Assembly: GCA_964371405.1 (NCBI GenBank)
Contig: CAYJLV010000009.1
Location: forward strand, 43,631-107,630
Source: JAMHWF01 sp964371405
Lineage (GTDB): Bacteria; Pseudomonadota; Gammaproteobacteria; Burkholderiales; Burkholderiaceae_C
Length of the DNA: 64,000 bases
Reading direction: 5' to 3'
The position numbers and the translations under genes are program-made. Shown here piece by piece: positions 7,970 through 16,885 of the stretch. The notes beneath the pieces were generated by a model that was not told the DNA's origin, did not search any database, and worked only from the letters and a program-made list of their open reading frames with translations. Numbering within the stretch: the stretch's first letter is position 1; every line of letters starts with the position of its first letter.

Positions 7970-8944
7970 TCAGAGCACGATCGCCGACACGCAGCCGAAA
8001 TAGATCAACAGGCTCAGTACGTCCTGCACGATCGTCGCCAGCGGCCCGCTGCCGTAGGCCGGGTCGGTGCCCAGGCGCCCGAGCAGCCACGGCAGCATCA
8101 GGCCGAGCACCGAGGCGATCAGGCTCGCTGCGCCGAGCGCCAGCGTCACAGCGCTCGCCAGCCGAACGTCGCCGAACGCGAGCCAGACCATCGGGAACGC
8201 CAGCGCCATCAGCACCAGGCCGATCAGCAGCCCGGTGCGCAGCTCGCCGCCGATCAGGCTGCCGATTCCGCCGTGCGCGAGCGACAGGCCGCGCACGGCG
8301 ACGGCCTCGCTTTGCGTGCCTATCGCGTCGGCCAGGTAAACGAGGCCCGGCACGAAGAAGGCGAGCGCCGGCTTGGCGGCGAGCGCCGACTCGAAGCGCG
8401 TGACGACGAAGGTCGCGACCATGCTGCCGCCCAGGCCGACGACGAGCCACGGCAGGCGGTGGCGCGCGCGCCGCAGCGGTGCGGCCTCGATCGCCTGGCG
8501 CGCCTGCTCCGTTTCGCGCGTGATGCCCGCGAGGCGGTGCAGATCTTCGACGTGCTCGCGGCGCAGGATGTCCATCAACCGGGCCGGACCGACGACGCCG
8601 GCCAGCCGGCCGCCCTCGTCGACCACCGGCAGCGCCGCCACGCCGTGATGCAGCGCGACCGACGCCATGCGCTCCTGGTCGGTGCCGGGCAGGACGTGCG
8701 GGGCGTCGCGGCGCGCGGCGCGGTCGAGCGCGGCGTCGTCGGGCAGCGCCAGCAGCTCCTGCGGCGTCAGCGTGCCGAGCAGGCGCTCGTGCTCGTCGAC
8801 GACGCACACCAGGTCCCAGCCGGTGCGCGCCTCGCGGCACAGCCGCTCGCGCAGCGCGCCGGCGCTGTCGCCGCGCGTTGCGACGACGGCATGCGGGCCG
8901 ACGTGATCGGCGGAGGTTTCGCGGTTCCGGGTGGCAGGCGACAT
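7970..8944 (-). CDS. mgtE: MgtE-family divalent cation transporter, short form
   Basis: A 324-aa inner-membrane protein. The N-terminal part (about 20-150) holds two CBS motifs (LVCVVDEHERLLGTLTPQEL; LPVVDEGGRLAGVVG). The C-terminal half is an MgtE channel domain with about five helices (LPWLVVGLGGSMVATFVVTRFE, LAFFVPGLVYLADAIGTQSE). The TQSE signature at the pore and the closing GPLATIVQDVLSLLIYF are typical. MgtE conducts Mg2+, with the CBS pair sensing it. Compared with the usual protein of about 450 aa, the N-terminal superhelical domain is missing, so gating may differ. The start is placed at MSPATRN. Confidence 0.88.
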   Translation of the reverse strand: MSPATRNRETSADHVGPHAVVATRGDSAGALRERLCREARTGWDLVCVVDEHERLLGTLTPQELLALPDDAALDRAARRDAPHVLPGTDQERMASVALHHGVAALPVVDEGGRLAGVVGPARLMDILRREHVEDLHRLAGITRETEQARQAIEAAPLRRARHRLPWLVVGLGGSMVATFVVTRFESALAAKPALAFFVPGLVYLADAIGTQSEAVAVRGLSLAHGGIGSLIGGELRTGLLIGLVLMALAFPMVWLAFGDVRLASAVTLALGAASLIASVLGLMLPWLLGRLGTDPAYGSGPLATIVQDVLSLLIYFGCVSAIVL

Positions 8945-9066
8945 GGTCGGGTGCGGTGGCGGCGGCGTGCCGATTCTGCGGCCGGGGCGCCGTGCGTGGG
9001 GCGCCCGCAACGCGCGACGGCGCTTCGGCTAAGCTGCCTCGCGGGTGCCCGGCTGCGGGAGGCGGT

Positions 9067-10543
9067 TTGCACGAGATCGAGCTGAAGTTCGTCGTCCCGC
9101 CCGAGCGCGCGGCGGCGGTCGAGCGCGCGATGCGCGCCGCCGGTGCACGGCGGCTGCGCCTCGTCGCGCACTATCACGACACCGCCGGCGGCAACTTGGC
9201 GCGTCACGGCATCGCGCTCAGGCTGCGGCGCGAAGGCCGCTCGTGGGTGCAGACCGTCAAGGCGGCCGGCACGAACCGCGTCGCCCGCATCGAGCACAAC
9301 GTCGTGCTCGGCCGCGCGGCGGGCGCCGCGCCGGCGATCGACGTACCGCCACGACGGCAGCGCCGCCGAGGCGCTGCTGCGCGTCGCGCTCGAAGCGGCG
9401 GGCGGCCTCGAAGCGCCGCTGCTGCCGCGCTACGGTGTCGAGGTGCAGCGGCTGATCGTCGACGTCGCGTTGCCCGGGGCCGTCGTCGAAGTCGCGCTCG
9501 ACCAGGGCCGGCTCGTTGCCGGCGAGCACACGGCGCCGCTGTGCGAAGTCGAGTACGAGCTGAAGTCGGGCGACGCGACCGTGCTCTCCGTGCTGGCGCG
9601 GCGTGCCGTCGACGACCACGGCCTGTGGCTGAGCGTCGTCTCGAAAGCCGAGCAGGCCGAGCGGCTGCTGCGGACCGACGACGCGGCCGCGTCGCCGCCC
9701 GCCCGCTCGCAACCGCCGGTGCTGCAACGCGCGATGACGGGCAGCGCACTGGCGCGCGCCGTCGTGCAGTCCTGCCTCGATCCGATGCTTGCCAACGCGA
9801 GCGAGATCGCAGCCGGCCGCGGCAGCGAGGAACACGTGCACCAGTTGCGCGTCGCGATCCGGCGCCTGCGCACTGCGATGCGCGAGCTCGGTGCGCTCGA
9901 CCGCGGCATCGATGCCGAGTGGGAGGCGCCGCTCGTCGCGACGTTCCGCCGCCTCGGCGAATGGCGCGACACGGCCACCGTGATGGCAGCGGTGCAGCCG
10001 CTGCTCGCGGCTGCCGGCGCGCCGCCGCTGCCCCTGCCGGCGCCGAGCGGCGACCCCGGCGACGCGGTGCGCGATGCCGAATTCCAGCACGTGCTGCTGG
10101 CGCTGATCGGCTATGTGCTCGGTCGCGGCGACGCCGGGCCCGGGCTCGCGCCCGACGCCGTGCGCGCCCACCTGCGCGATCGGCTGAAGAAGCTGCACCG
10201 CAGCGTCGCGCGCGACGGGCGCCGCTTCCAGCGCCTCGACGAGACCGCGCAGCACCGCGTGCGCAAGCGGCTCAAGCGGCTGCGCTACCTCGCGGAGTTC
10301 GTGTCGGCGCTGTACCCGCCGGCTGAGGTCGAGCGCTACCTCCGGCAGCTGCGGCCGGCGCAGGATGCGCTCGGCCTGCACAACGACACCCTCGTCGCGC
10401 AACGTGCCTACGAGCAGGCCGCGCGCGCCGGCGCGGCCGAGGCCTGGTTCGCCGCCGGCTGGCTCAAGGCGCATGAGGAGAAGACGGCGCGCGCCTGCTG
10501 CAAGGCGCTGAGCCGCGTCGCCGCCGCGGCGGCGTTCTGGTAG
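9067..10543 (+). pseudogene. CYTH-CHAD domain protein, frameshifted once
   Basis: Two overlapping reading frames together encode one CYTH-CHAD protein. The first frame begins at TTG 9067 after GGGAGG and gives the CYTH start HEIELKFVVPPE. After AIDV near 9342 the frame shifts by one base and continues as YRHDGSAAEALLRVA through the rest of CYTH (EVEYELKSGD). The CHAD domain follows from about 9750, with conserved histidine helices (EEHVHQLRVAIRRLRTAM and HRVRKRLKRLRYLAEF). CYTH domains hydrolyse triphosphates such as inorganic PPPi, and CHAD binds polyphosphate. Coding quality on both sides is intact, so this is either a recent mutation or a single-base sequence error. No homopolymer explains it. 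Confidence 0.8.
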
Positions 10544-10566
10544 CGGGCGACGTTGCGCGCGCGGCG

Positions 10567-11337
10567 TCACGCCCCCGTGACGCGCGGCGTCGCATCCACC
10601 CATTCGGCGATGCACGCCGCGAGCCAGGCACCGTCGTCGAGCGGCAGGTCGTGGCCCGCGCCCGGGTGCACGACGAGGCTTGCGCCCCATCGCTCGGCCA
10701 GCGCGCGCGAACAGCGCGCGTCGACCAGCCGGTCGCCCTCGCTGCACGCCACGAGCACCGGCAGCCCCGGCGTCGCGCCGGCGTCGCGGCAGCGCGCCGC
10801 GGCGACGAACTGGCGCAGCGTGTTCGCCGCGGAGACCGGGCGCCGGCGGCGGATCGCGACCCAGTCGTCGAGCACGCCGGCGTGGTGTCGCGGCGTCGCG
10901 CTCGTGAGATCGAGCACGGCGTGCTCGGCGCGTTGCGCGTCGCGCGCACCGAGCACGCGCAGCAGCGCCGGCAGTGCGGCCGGCCGCAGCCGCCGGTGCC
11001 ACGCGCCGTGTGGCCGCAGGCTGGTGTTGACGAGCACGCAGCGCTCGACTTCGCCGGGCCAGTGCGTCGCCCAGGCCGCGGCGACCATGCCGCCGAGCGA
11101 CAGTCCGAGCAGCCGCAGCGGCGGCGCGATGCCTTGCCGCTGCAACTCGGCGCGACAGGCAGCGGCGATGGTCTCGACGCGCCACGGGCTGCGCTCGTCG
11201 CGCCGCTCGCCCGCGCCCGGCAGGTCGAGCGCGACGACGCGCGCCTCGGGCCATGCCTGCGCCAGTTGCACCGGGAACGGGCCCCAGTGTCCGGCCTCGC
11301 GCGTCAGGCCGCGCAGCAGCACCCAGGGAGCCGTCAT
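10567..11337 (-). CDS. Alpha/beta hydrolase
   Basis: A 256-aa alpha/beta-fold hydrolase. The nucleophile elbow is GLSLGG (serine near residue 99), and the acidic and histidine members lie in LVACSEGDRLVD and HPGAGHDLP. There is no signal peptide. The substrate cannot be told. The fold resembles BioH/esterase-type enzymes, but no biotin gene is nearby. Its ATG overlaps the last bases of the upstream M14 peptidase gene (4-bp overlap), so the two are co-transcribed and translationally coupled. Confidence 0.85.
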   Translation of the reverse strand: MTAPWVLLRGLTREAGHWGPFPVQLAQAWPEARVVALDLPGAGERRDERSPWRVETIAAACRAELQRQGIAPPLRLLGLSLGGMVAAAWATHWPGEVERCVLVNTSLRPHGAWHRRLRPAALPALLRVLGARDAQRAEHAVLDLTSATPRHHAGVLDDWVAIRRRRPVSAANTLRQFVAAARCRDAGATPGLPVLVACSEGDRLVDARCSRALAERWGASLVVHPGAGHDLPLDDGAWLAACIAEWVDATPRVTGA

Positions 11338-12392
11338 CGATCGGGCCTCGCGCGGTACCAGGTGTCGAGTGCGCGGCCGCGCAGCGCTTCGCGCTCTGCG
11401 CCTTGCGGCAGCCAGCGCCGGTGGCTGCAGGCCGCGCGCATCACGAAGTCGAGCAGCACGACGTGGCGGCGCAGCACGCGTTGCTGCCGGTGCTCGATCA
11501 GCGGGTTGAAGATGCCGTGGCGCGTGAACAGCTGGCGCGGGTTCTTGCGCACCCACAGCCACGATCCCATCTCGAGCGTCAGCGGCAGGAAGACGCGCGG
11601 CTCGGGCGTCGCGGCGGCGCACAGGTAGAGGTGGTCCCACAGGTCGCCGTGCGCGAGGTACTGGCGGCTCTGCGGCTCGACCAGGTAGCGGTGGTGGATC
11701 AGCGTCTCGTCGAGCAGCATGCGCAGCGCGTGCAGCTCGGGCAGGTGTTCGATCGGCTGGCGCGTGTGGGCGTGCGGGAACCACAAACGGTCGGCGAGCC
11801 CGAAGCCCGAATGGCAGTCGATGGCGATCGAGAAATCGTGCGTCAGCAGCTCGTCGGCGACGAGGTCGCACAGCGCCTGCGCCTCGGGCTGCATCGGCGC
11901 ACCCAGCGCGCCGCGATACCAGGGCAGCGCGGCGCTCAGGCGCTGCCCGCCCGCCAGGAACGCCGTGCCGCCGGCGCTGTCGACCGGTGCGTTGCGCATC
12001 AGGTCGACGCCCTGCGGGTTGGCGCGGGTGCCGCGCCACGCGCCGCCCGGGTTGACCATCGGCACGAAGACCAGGCGCAGCCCGGCGAGCATGCGGTGCA
12101 GCAGCTCGTCCCAGCGCAGCCGCGCGACCAGGCTGCTCAGGCACGCCAGCACGACTTCGGAGCCGATGCGCTCCAGGCCGTGCACGCCGCCGAAAATGCC
12201 GACGGCCGGCAGCGACGGATCGGGGTTGCCGAGGCAGACGGCGTCGACGCCGAAGACGCGGTCATCGACGACGATGTCGCACAGGCGCCGGCAGCTCAGA
12301 TGGCCGGCGCCGGCCTGCACGATCTGCTGCAGCTCGTCGAGCTCGGGCAGTCCGGCAGCCTCCTTGCAGTGCGGCCCGACGGCGGCTGCCAT
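11334..12392 (-). CDS. M14-family zinc carboxypeptidase-like protein
   Basis: A 352-aa cytoplasmic protein of the M14/succinylglutamate desuccinylase-like family. Zinc ligands are seen in GGVHGLERIG (HxxE, about residue 70) and DCHSGFG (about residue 193). The substrate-binding arginine segment is NPGGAWRGTRANPQGVDLMRN. Family members remove a C-terminal residue or an N-acyl group; the exact substrate is unknown. It sits between an OlsB-like acyltransferase gene (31 bp upstream) and a hydrolase gene (4-bp overlap downstream), suggesting a three-gene operon. Confidence 0.85.
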   Translation of the reverse strand: MAAAVGPHCKEAAGLPELDELQQIVQAGAGHLSCRRLCDIVVDDRVFGVDAVCLGNPDPSLPAVGIFGGVHGLERIGSEVVLACLSSLVARLRWDELLHRMLAGLRLVFVPMVNPGGAWRGTRANPQGVDLMRNAPVDSAGGTAFLAGGQRLSAALPWYRGALGAPMQPEAQALCDLVADELLTHDFSIAIDCHSGFGLADRLWFPHAHTRQPIEHLPELHALRMLLDETLIHHRYLVEPQSRQYLAHGDLWDHLYLCAAATPEPRVFLPLTLEMGSWLWVRKNPRQLFTRHGIFNPLIEHRQQRVLRRHVVLLDFVMRAACSHRRWLPQGAEREALRGRALDTWYRARPDR

Positions 12393-12423
12393 TCGGTGCG
12401 CGCGACGCGCCGGCGCCGGCCGC

Positions 12424-13245
12424 TCAGGCGCCGATGAAGCGGCGGCGATACGCCGCCGGCAGGTCGGCGAGGTCCAGCAGCAGCGGCAGGTCGGCGACGC
12501 CGAAGTCCGGATCCCAGGCCGGCGCGCCGAGGATCTTCGCGCCGCAGCGCAGGTAACCCTTGACCAGTGGCGGTGCCTCGACGTCGAGGCCGCCGTCGAG
12601 CGCGTCGATCGGCAGCGGCAGGCGCGGCGTCACTTGGCGCTCGGGCGCGGCGAGCGCCGTCCGGTGCAACTGCTGCCACAGACTCGCGGCGACGTGGCCG
12701 CCGTCGCGCATCGGCACGCTGGCGCAGCCGATCACCAGGTCGAGCCGGTTGCGATGCGTGAACTCGGCCAGCGACGCCCACAGCATCATGATCACGCCGC
12801 CCTGGCGCCAGCCTTCGGCGGTGCACGAGCGGCCGAGCTCGACCATACGCGGGCGCAGCGCGTCGAGGCGGCCGAGGTCGAATTCGGAGTCGGTGTAGAG
12901 GCCGCCGCAGCGCCGCGCGGCGGCCGGCGTCATGACGCGGTAGGTGCCGATCACCTCGGCCGGCGCGTCGTCGGTCTCGACGGTGCGCACCAGCAGGTGC
13001 TCGCAGGCGTCGTCGTAGCGGTCGACGTCGATGCCCTCCGGCGTGCCCGGCGGCGGCGCGAGGCGCGCGCCCATCTCCTCGACGAAGACGCGGTGCCGCA
13101 GGCGCTGCGCGAGCCGCACTTCGTCCTGCGTGCGTGCCCACAGGGCTTCGAGTGCAGGCTGGCGCGTCGCCGCGGCCGATCGCCGATCGCCGACGCTGCG
13201 CGTGCCGGCAGGCCGAGTCTGCGAGGTGTAGTCGTCGCTGTCCAT
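12424..13245 (-). CDS. OlsB-like GNAT N-acyltransferase
   Basis: A 273-aa protein of the ornithine/hemolysin-type acyltransferase family (GNAT fold). RHRVFVEEMGA, GTYRVMTP, YTDSEFDL, ELGRSC and the final PPLVKGYLRCGAKI...DPDFGVADLPLLL are diagnostic. In characterised members (OlsB) the enzyme transfers a 3-hydroxyacyl chain from acyl carrier protein to an amino acid, the first step of aminolipid synthesis. No OlsA partner is next to it, so ornithine as acceptor is not proven. The first 25 residues are polar and poorly conserved, and a later start is possible. Confidence 0.85.
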   Translation of the reverse strand: MDSDDYTSQTRPAGTRSVGDRRSAAATRQPALEALWARTQDEVRLAQRLRHRVFVEEMGARLAPPPGTPEGIDVDRYDDACEHLLVRTVETDDAPAEVIGTYRVMTPAAARRCGGLYTDSEFDLGRLDALRPRMVELGRSCTAEGWRQGGVIMMLWASLAEFTHRNRLDLVIGCASVPMRDGGHVAASLWQQLHRTALAAPERQVTPRLPLPIDALDGGLDVEAPPLVKGYLRCGAKILGAPAWDPDFGVADLPLLLDLADLPAAYRRRFIGA

Positions 13246-13332
13246 GCGCCGAGATGCTCGGGCGCGGCGATGACGCCGCCGTGACGGCGGCGTGAAGGAA
13301 CGGCGACGGGCGTGGCGTTCTCGTGTCGCGTG

Positions 13333-14271
13333 TCAGTCGAGCGCGACGACGCGGTCGTTCGCGGCGGGCGCGCAGCCGGCGCCGATCGGCTCCCAGCCGT
13401 GGCGCACGACGATGCGCCCGGCTGCGCGGCACAGCTCGATGCGGCGCGCGGCGGTGGCGGTGCGCGCGCGCACGAAGGCCTCGATCGACGCCGGCATGCT
13501 GATGCGCTGGCGCAGCGCGTGCAGGTCGTCGGCCGGGTGATCGTCGTGGTGCAGCCACGGCACGAACGTGGCGGCGAGCATCAGCGCGTGCGAGCCGACG
13601 TCGATCGTCGTCGGCAGGTAGTGCTCGCTCGCCAGCCAGCGCTGCGCTCGCTCGCGCAGGTCGGCGCCGCCTGCGAGGCCGCCCCAGGCGACGGCGAGCA
13701 GTTCGGCCACCCACTGGTTGCAGTTCTGGTAGCGCAGGCTCCAGGCGTGGGCGTTGGCGCTGTAGGCGCCGGTCACCAACTGCAGCGCGAGCGCGTTGTC
13801 GCGTGCGGCGCGTTCGAGCGACGCGGCCTCGGCGTCGGGCAGCAGCACGATCGTGACGCGGCTCGTCGCCGCGGCGTCGGCGCCGAGCACGAAGCCGGCG
13901 AGCCCCTGGTCGTAGAGACGCCCGCGCCGCTCGTCGCAGGCGTAGTAGAGCTGGCGCACCGCCCACGGCGCCCCTGCTTCGGCGCGCACGCCGACGCCGG
14001 CGTGCGAGTAGTGCTGACCGAAGCGCGCCAGGTCGTGGCCCGAGCGCGCGAGCAGCGCGACGCGCGCGCCCGAGGCGTCGAGCTCGTCGCGCACGACGGC
14101 GGCCAGGCGCAGCAGCGCGTCCTGCTGCGCCGCGCTCAGCGTCGTTGCCCGATCGCAGTAGCGCAGCGCGGTTGACGCCGACTGCGCCGCGCCTGCCGCG
14201 CCGAGCAGCAGCGCCAGCGCGGCGGCACCGAGCGCGGCCCGTCGTGCGACCGACCGCGCGGCGCGCGGCAT
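13333..14271 (-). CDS. DUF2145 family exported protein
   Basis: A 312-aa protein with a signal peptide (basic start MPRAARSVARR then a Leu/Ala core to about residue 30). The mature part matches the DUF2145 family of betaproteobacteria: LRYCDRATTLSAAQQDALLRLA near the N terminus, then YSHAGVGVRAEA and YQNCNQWVAELLAVAWGG. The Cys/His pattern in those segments is reminiscent of papain/NlpC-like hydrolases, but catalysis is only a suggestion. It starts 8 bp after the stop of the gene at 14280, so the two form an operon. Confidence 0.75.
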   Translation of the reverse strand: MPRAARSVARRAALGAAALALLLGAAGAAQSASTALRYCDRATTLSAAQQDALLRLAAVVRDELDASGARVALLARSGHDLARFGQHYSHAGVGVRAEAGAPWAVRQLYYACDERRGRLYDQGLAGFVLGADAAATSRVTIVLLPDAEAASLERAARDNALALQLVTGAYSANAHAWSLRYQNCNQWVAELLAVAWGGLAGGADLRERAQRWLASEHYLPTTIDVGSHALMLAATFVPWLHHDDHPADDLHALRQRISMPASIEAFVRARTATAARRIELCRAAGRIVVRHGWEPIGAGCAPAANDRVVALD

Positions 14272-14279
14272 CGCCGCCG

Positions 14280-14765
14280 TCAGAGCACGACGGCGCGCGG
14301 CGCCAGCTCGTGCAGCCAGTCGTCGGCGAGCACGAGGAAGAAGGCGCCGTCGGCCGCGCGCGCGAACTCCCAGCCGTAGGGCCGCTCGCGCGCCGTGATC
14401 ACGTCGCCCGCCGCGAGCCCCTGCTGCACGACGGTCGCGCGCGGCACGTCCAGGCGCAACGCGGTGGCGATGCGCCGGCCGCCGTCGGCGTCGAGCGGCT
14501 GCAGGCGCAGGCGCAGCACGCCGGGGCGTGCCTCGGCCTCGGCCACGTCGGCGATGCGGTAGTCGCCCGCCGTGACCTGCGTGCGGCGCGGCGACGACGC
14601 GTCGCTCGAACCGCCGACCGAGTTCGACAGGCTGCCGAGCGACGCCGAGCCGGCGCTCGATGCCGACGAGGCCGAACTGGCGAGGCTGTCGGCGAAGCCG
14701 GGCGGCGCGGCGAGCGCGCATGCCAGCGACGCGAGCCGCGCGAGACTCTTGGCAGATGGATGCAT
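14280..14765 (-). CDS. Exported hypothetical protein, 161 aa
   Basis: A signal peptide covers residues 1-25 (ending PPGFAD). A long Ser/Ala-rich low-complexity linker follows (SLASSASSASSAGSASLGS...), and then a compact C-terminal domain from about residue 60 (VTAGDYRIADVAEAEARPG...). The linker suggests a surface or periplasmic tether. CGGAG sits before the ATG. It is the first gene of a pair with the DUF2145 gene. I do not recognise a named function. Confidence 0.7.
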   Translation of the reverse strand: MHPSAKSLARLASLACALAAPPGFADSLASSASSASSAGSASLGSLSNSVGGSSDASSPRRTQVTAGDYRIADVAEAEARPGVLRLRLQPLDADGGRRIATALRLDVPRATVVQQGLAAGDVITARERPYGWEFARAADGAFFLVLADDWLHELAPRAVVL

Positions 14766-14929
14766 GGGGGCTCCGGTGCGGCCTGTCGAGGCGGTGCGGC
14801 GAGCATAGCGTGACAGCTTCGTGCGCCGCCGTTCACCGACTGTTGCGCAGCGACGCGGTGCATTGACGCAGCGTTCGCGCAGCGCGCCTAAGCTGAATTT
14901 CAGCAGCGTCATTGCAGTTGGAGTGCGCC

Positions 14930-15145
14930 ATGAAGGGGTCGAGCGATTACATCCGGGGAGCCTATGAACTGCGATTCAGTTCGCTGTTCAACGACGGGCG
15001 CGGCTACAGCTTCCCGTGCGATGCGACGGGTTGCGTCGACATCGACCGCCTGAGCGAGCGCGAGCGAAGCAACTACCTGTTCGCGCGCGCCGTGATCGGT
15101 CGCGAGTTCGCGCTGCCCAGCATCCGCCTGCTCGACCGGCACTGA
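14930..15145 (+). CDS. Small conserved hypothetical protein, 71 aa
   Basis: A hydrophilic 71-aa protein starting MKGSSDYIRGAYELRF and ending FALPSIRLLDRH. The start at 14930 is preceded by TTGGAG at a good distance. It has two cysteines (FPCDATGCVD). There is no signal or membrane segment. Function unknown. Confidence 0.6.
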   Translation: MKGSSDYIRGAYELRFSSLFNDGRGYSFPCDATGCVDIDRLSERERSNYLFARAVIGREFALPSIRLLDRH

Positions 15146-15227
15146 AGCGGCGCGGGCCGCCGACCGGCTCGGGGGTCGCGGCACGTCGATTGCCAAGTCG
15201 GTGCATCGCGAACAACAGGGTACCGAA

Positions 15228-15440
15228 ATGGACGGATATCGACGCGCAGCCTGGTGGATCGACCGGTTCGCAAGCCGACTGCAGGAAAAACACGGAATGC
15301 TGCGCGAGGAGGCGATCGAGATCGCGTCGCGCGAATGGGATGCGGAAGGCGACGGCTGCGACCCCGAAACAGCCGCGCAGGTTGTGCTTCCGGAAGTTCG
15401 GAATACCCATCGCGACCGCGATGGGTCGCGACGAGCCTGA
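15228..15440 (+). CDS. Small hypothetical protein, 70 aa
   Basis: A frame starting MDGYRRAAWWIDRFASRLQ, predicted helical, with polar residues after residue 40. The last codons run through a strong hairpin (15405-15426), which suggests that either the protein ends near its terminator or the annotated C terminus is read through it. Not recognised. It is convergent with the AraC-type regulator gene. Confidence 0.5.
   Translation: MDGYRRAAWWIDRFASRLQEKHGMLREEAIEIASREWDAEGDGCDPETAAQVVLPEVRNTHRDRDGSRRA
15405..15426. terminator. Perfect 9-bp hairpin
   Basis: ACCCATCGC and GCGATGGGT pair perfectly around a 4-nt loop, between two convergent genes. There is no U tract. It could act as a bidirectional terminator or be an intergenic repeat overlapping the end of the small gene. 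Confidence 0.45.
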
Positions 15441-15457
15441 GTGCGGCGACCGTCGGG

Positions 15458-16285
15458 CTACCCGTGGCGGATGGCCGTCGGCTCGATGCCGAACATCCGC
15501 TTGTGCGTGCGGGTCAGGTGCGACGAATCGGCAAAGCCTGCCTCGTGCGCGGCCTCGGTCCACGACGCGCCCGCCATCGCGGCCTCGATGGCGACGTTGA
15601 TGCGAAGCCACAGGAGATAGGCGCGAAAGGACGTTCCGGTCTCCTGGACGAACAGATGCCTGAAACGGCTGGGTGACAGCGCAGCAGCGGCTGCAGCATC
15701 CGGCAGCGACACGGGGGCACGGACCCGGGACCTGAGGTAGTCCAGGGCGCGTGCGACGCGTGCGTCGCCCTCGTGCTCTGCCGCCCTGGTGTCGCTCGTG
15801 CCCGCGAGCGTGGCCACCGCCGAGCGAGCGACAGCCCGCATCGCGTCCGCATCGGCATTCCCCCGCAACGCATCGAGCAGTGCATCGGCCGAGCGTCGCG
15901 CTGCGTCCGGCGGCAACGCGCCGACTTCGCGCGGGGCGAAGCGCCGCGAGAGGGCGCGCCCCGGCGTGCTCTCGGGCTCTACGAACAGGTGGGCGACGAG
16001 CGTGCCGTCGAGCTCGAACTCGTGGAGGCAGTGCGATGCAACGAGGGCCGCCCGGTACTCCGTCCACGGTCCTTCGCCGTCGGTTCGGAACCTGAACTCG
16101 CCTTCGAGAGCCAGCGTGAGCTGGTGGGCGTGATGTGCGTGCCGCTCGGTTCGCCCGCGACCGCTGCCGATCCAGAGGCTGCCGGCCTGCCAGAAGTACA
16201 CGCGACCCGACGCGGCGCCCGCCCGCAGCTTCTGGTGCGGCTTTGACGCGGGCTCAGTGGCGAGGTCGAGGGTCCGGCCAGTCAC
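15458..16285 (-). CDS. AraC-family transcriptional regulator
   Basis: A 275-aa regulator. An N-terminal cupin-like sensing domain (HAHHAHQLTLALEGEFRFRTDGEGPW) precedes a C-terminal double helix-turn-helix of about 100 residues (LPDAAAAAALSPSRFRHLFVQETG and WTEAAHEAGFADSSHLTRTHKRMFG). These proteins activate promoters on binding a small effector. The start is a GTG at 16285, with AGGGAAG upstream. It is transcribed divergently from the lipoprotein/cytochrome peroxidase pair starting at 16385, which is therefore a candidate target. Confidence 0.88.
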   Translation of the reverse strand: MTGRTLDLATEPASKPHQKLRAGAASGRVYFWQAGSLWIGSGRGRTERHAHHAHQLTLALEGEFRFRTDGEGPWTEYRAALVASHCLHEFELDGTLVAHLFVEPESTPGRALSRRFAPREVGALPPDAARRSADALLDALRGNADADAMRAVARSAVATLAGTSDTRAAEHEGDARVARALDYLRSRVRAPVSLPDAAAAAALSPSRFRHLFVQETGTSFRAYLLWLRINVAIEAAMAGASWTEAAHEAGFADSSHLTRTHKRMFGIEPTAIRHG

Positions 16286-16384
16286 ACGTCGCTTCCCTGC
16301 AAGTCAGCCGTTTCGTTCAAGCCCGGGCGTCAGTCGACCGGAAGAATCACGTCCATCGATTCCACTCACCCGAGGTACACCACC

Positions 16385-16885
16385 ATGTCCCGATTCGCTC
16401 GCCGCGCATGTTCCTCCGGGCCGCTCGCCAGCGCAAGCCGGCCGAAGTGTCGCGCCCGCTCCGGCACCTGGTTCCTGTCGACGGCGATTCTGGCGCTGGC
16501 GGCTTGCGCCTCGCCGCCGAAGGATCTCGACGTTTCCTTGCACCACCCCAGCGCGCAGGGACGGTACGTGGTCCGGATGGAGCCTCCGGCAACTCCACCG
16601 GCCATCAACCAGATGCACGCCTGGCAGATCAAGCTGAGCTCACGCGATGGCGCACCGGTGCGCAACGCGCGCATCGCCGTCGATGGCGGCATGCCGCAAC
16701 ACGGCCATGGCCTGCCCACGCGGCCGCAGGTCACGCGCGAGGTGGCGGCCGGCACCTACCTGATGGAAGGCATGAAGTTCAGCATGACCGGCTGGTGGGA
16801 AATCAAGCTCGCCATCCAGGCCGCCGACGGCGCCGACACGGCCGTCTTCAACACGATCGTCGATGCGTCGGGGGTCGGGCGATGA
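16385..16885 (+). CDS. FixH/YtkA-like lipoprotein
   Basis: A 166-aa protein with a long basic N terminus followed by a lipoprotein-type signal (LSTAILALAACAS; Cys near residue 41). The mature domain is a beta sandwich of the YtkA/FixH type (INQMHAWQIKLSSRDG, GGMPQHGHGLPTRPQV, GTYLMEGMKFSMTGWWEIKLAI), with Met and His residues that in relatives bind copper. It overlaps the di-heme peroxidase gene by 4 bp (ATGA), so the two products are probably made together and act in the periplasm. Confidence 0.75.
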   Translation: MSRFARRACSSGPLASASRPKCRARSGTWFLSTAILALAACASPPKDLDVSLHHPSAQGRYVVRMEPPATPPAINQMHAWQIKLSSRDGAPVRNARIAVDGGMPQHGHGLPTRPQVTREVAAGTYLMEGMKFSMTGWWEIKLAIQAADGADTAVFNTIVDASGVGR

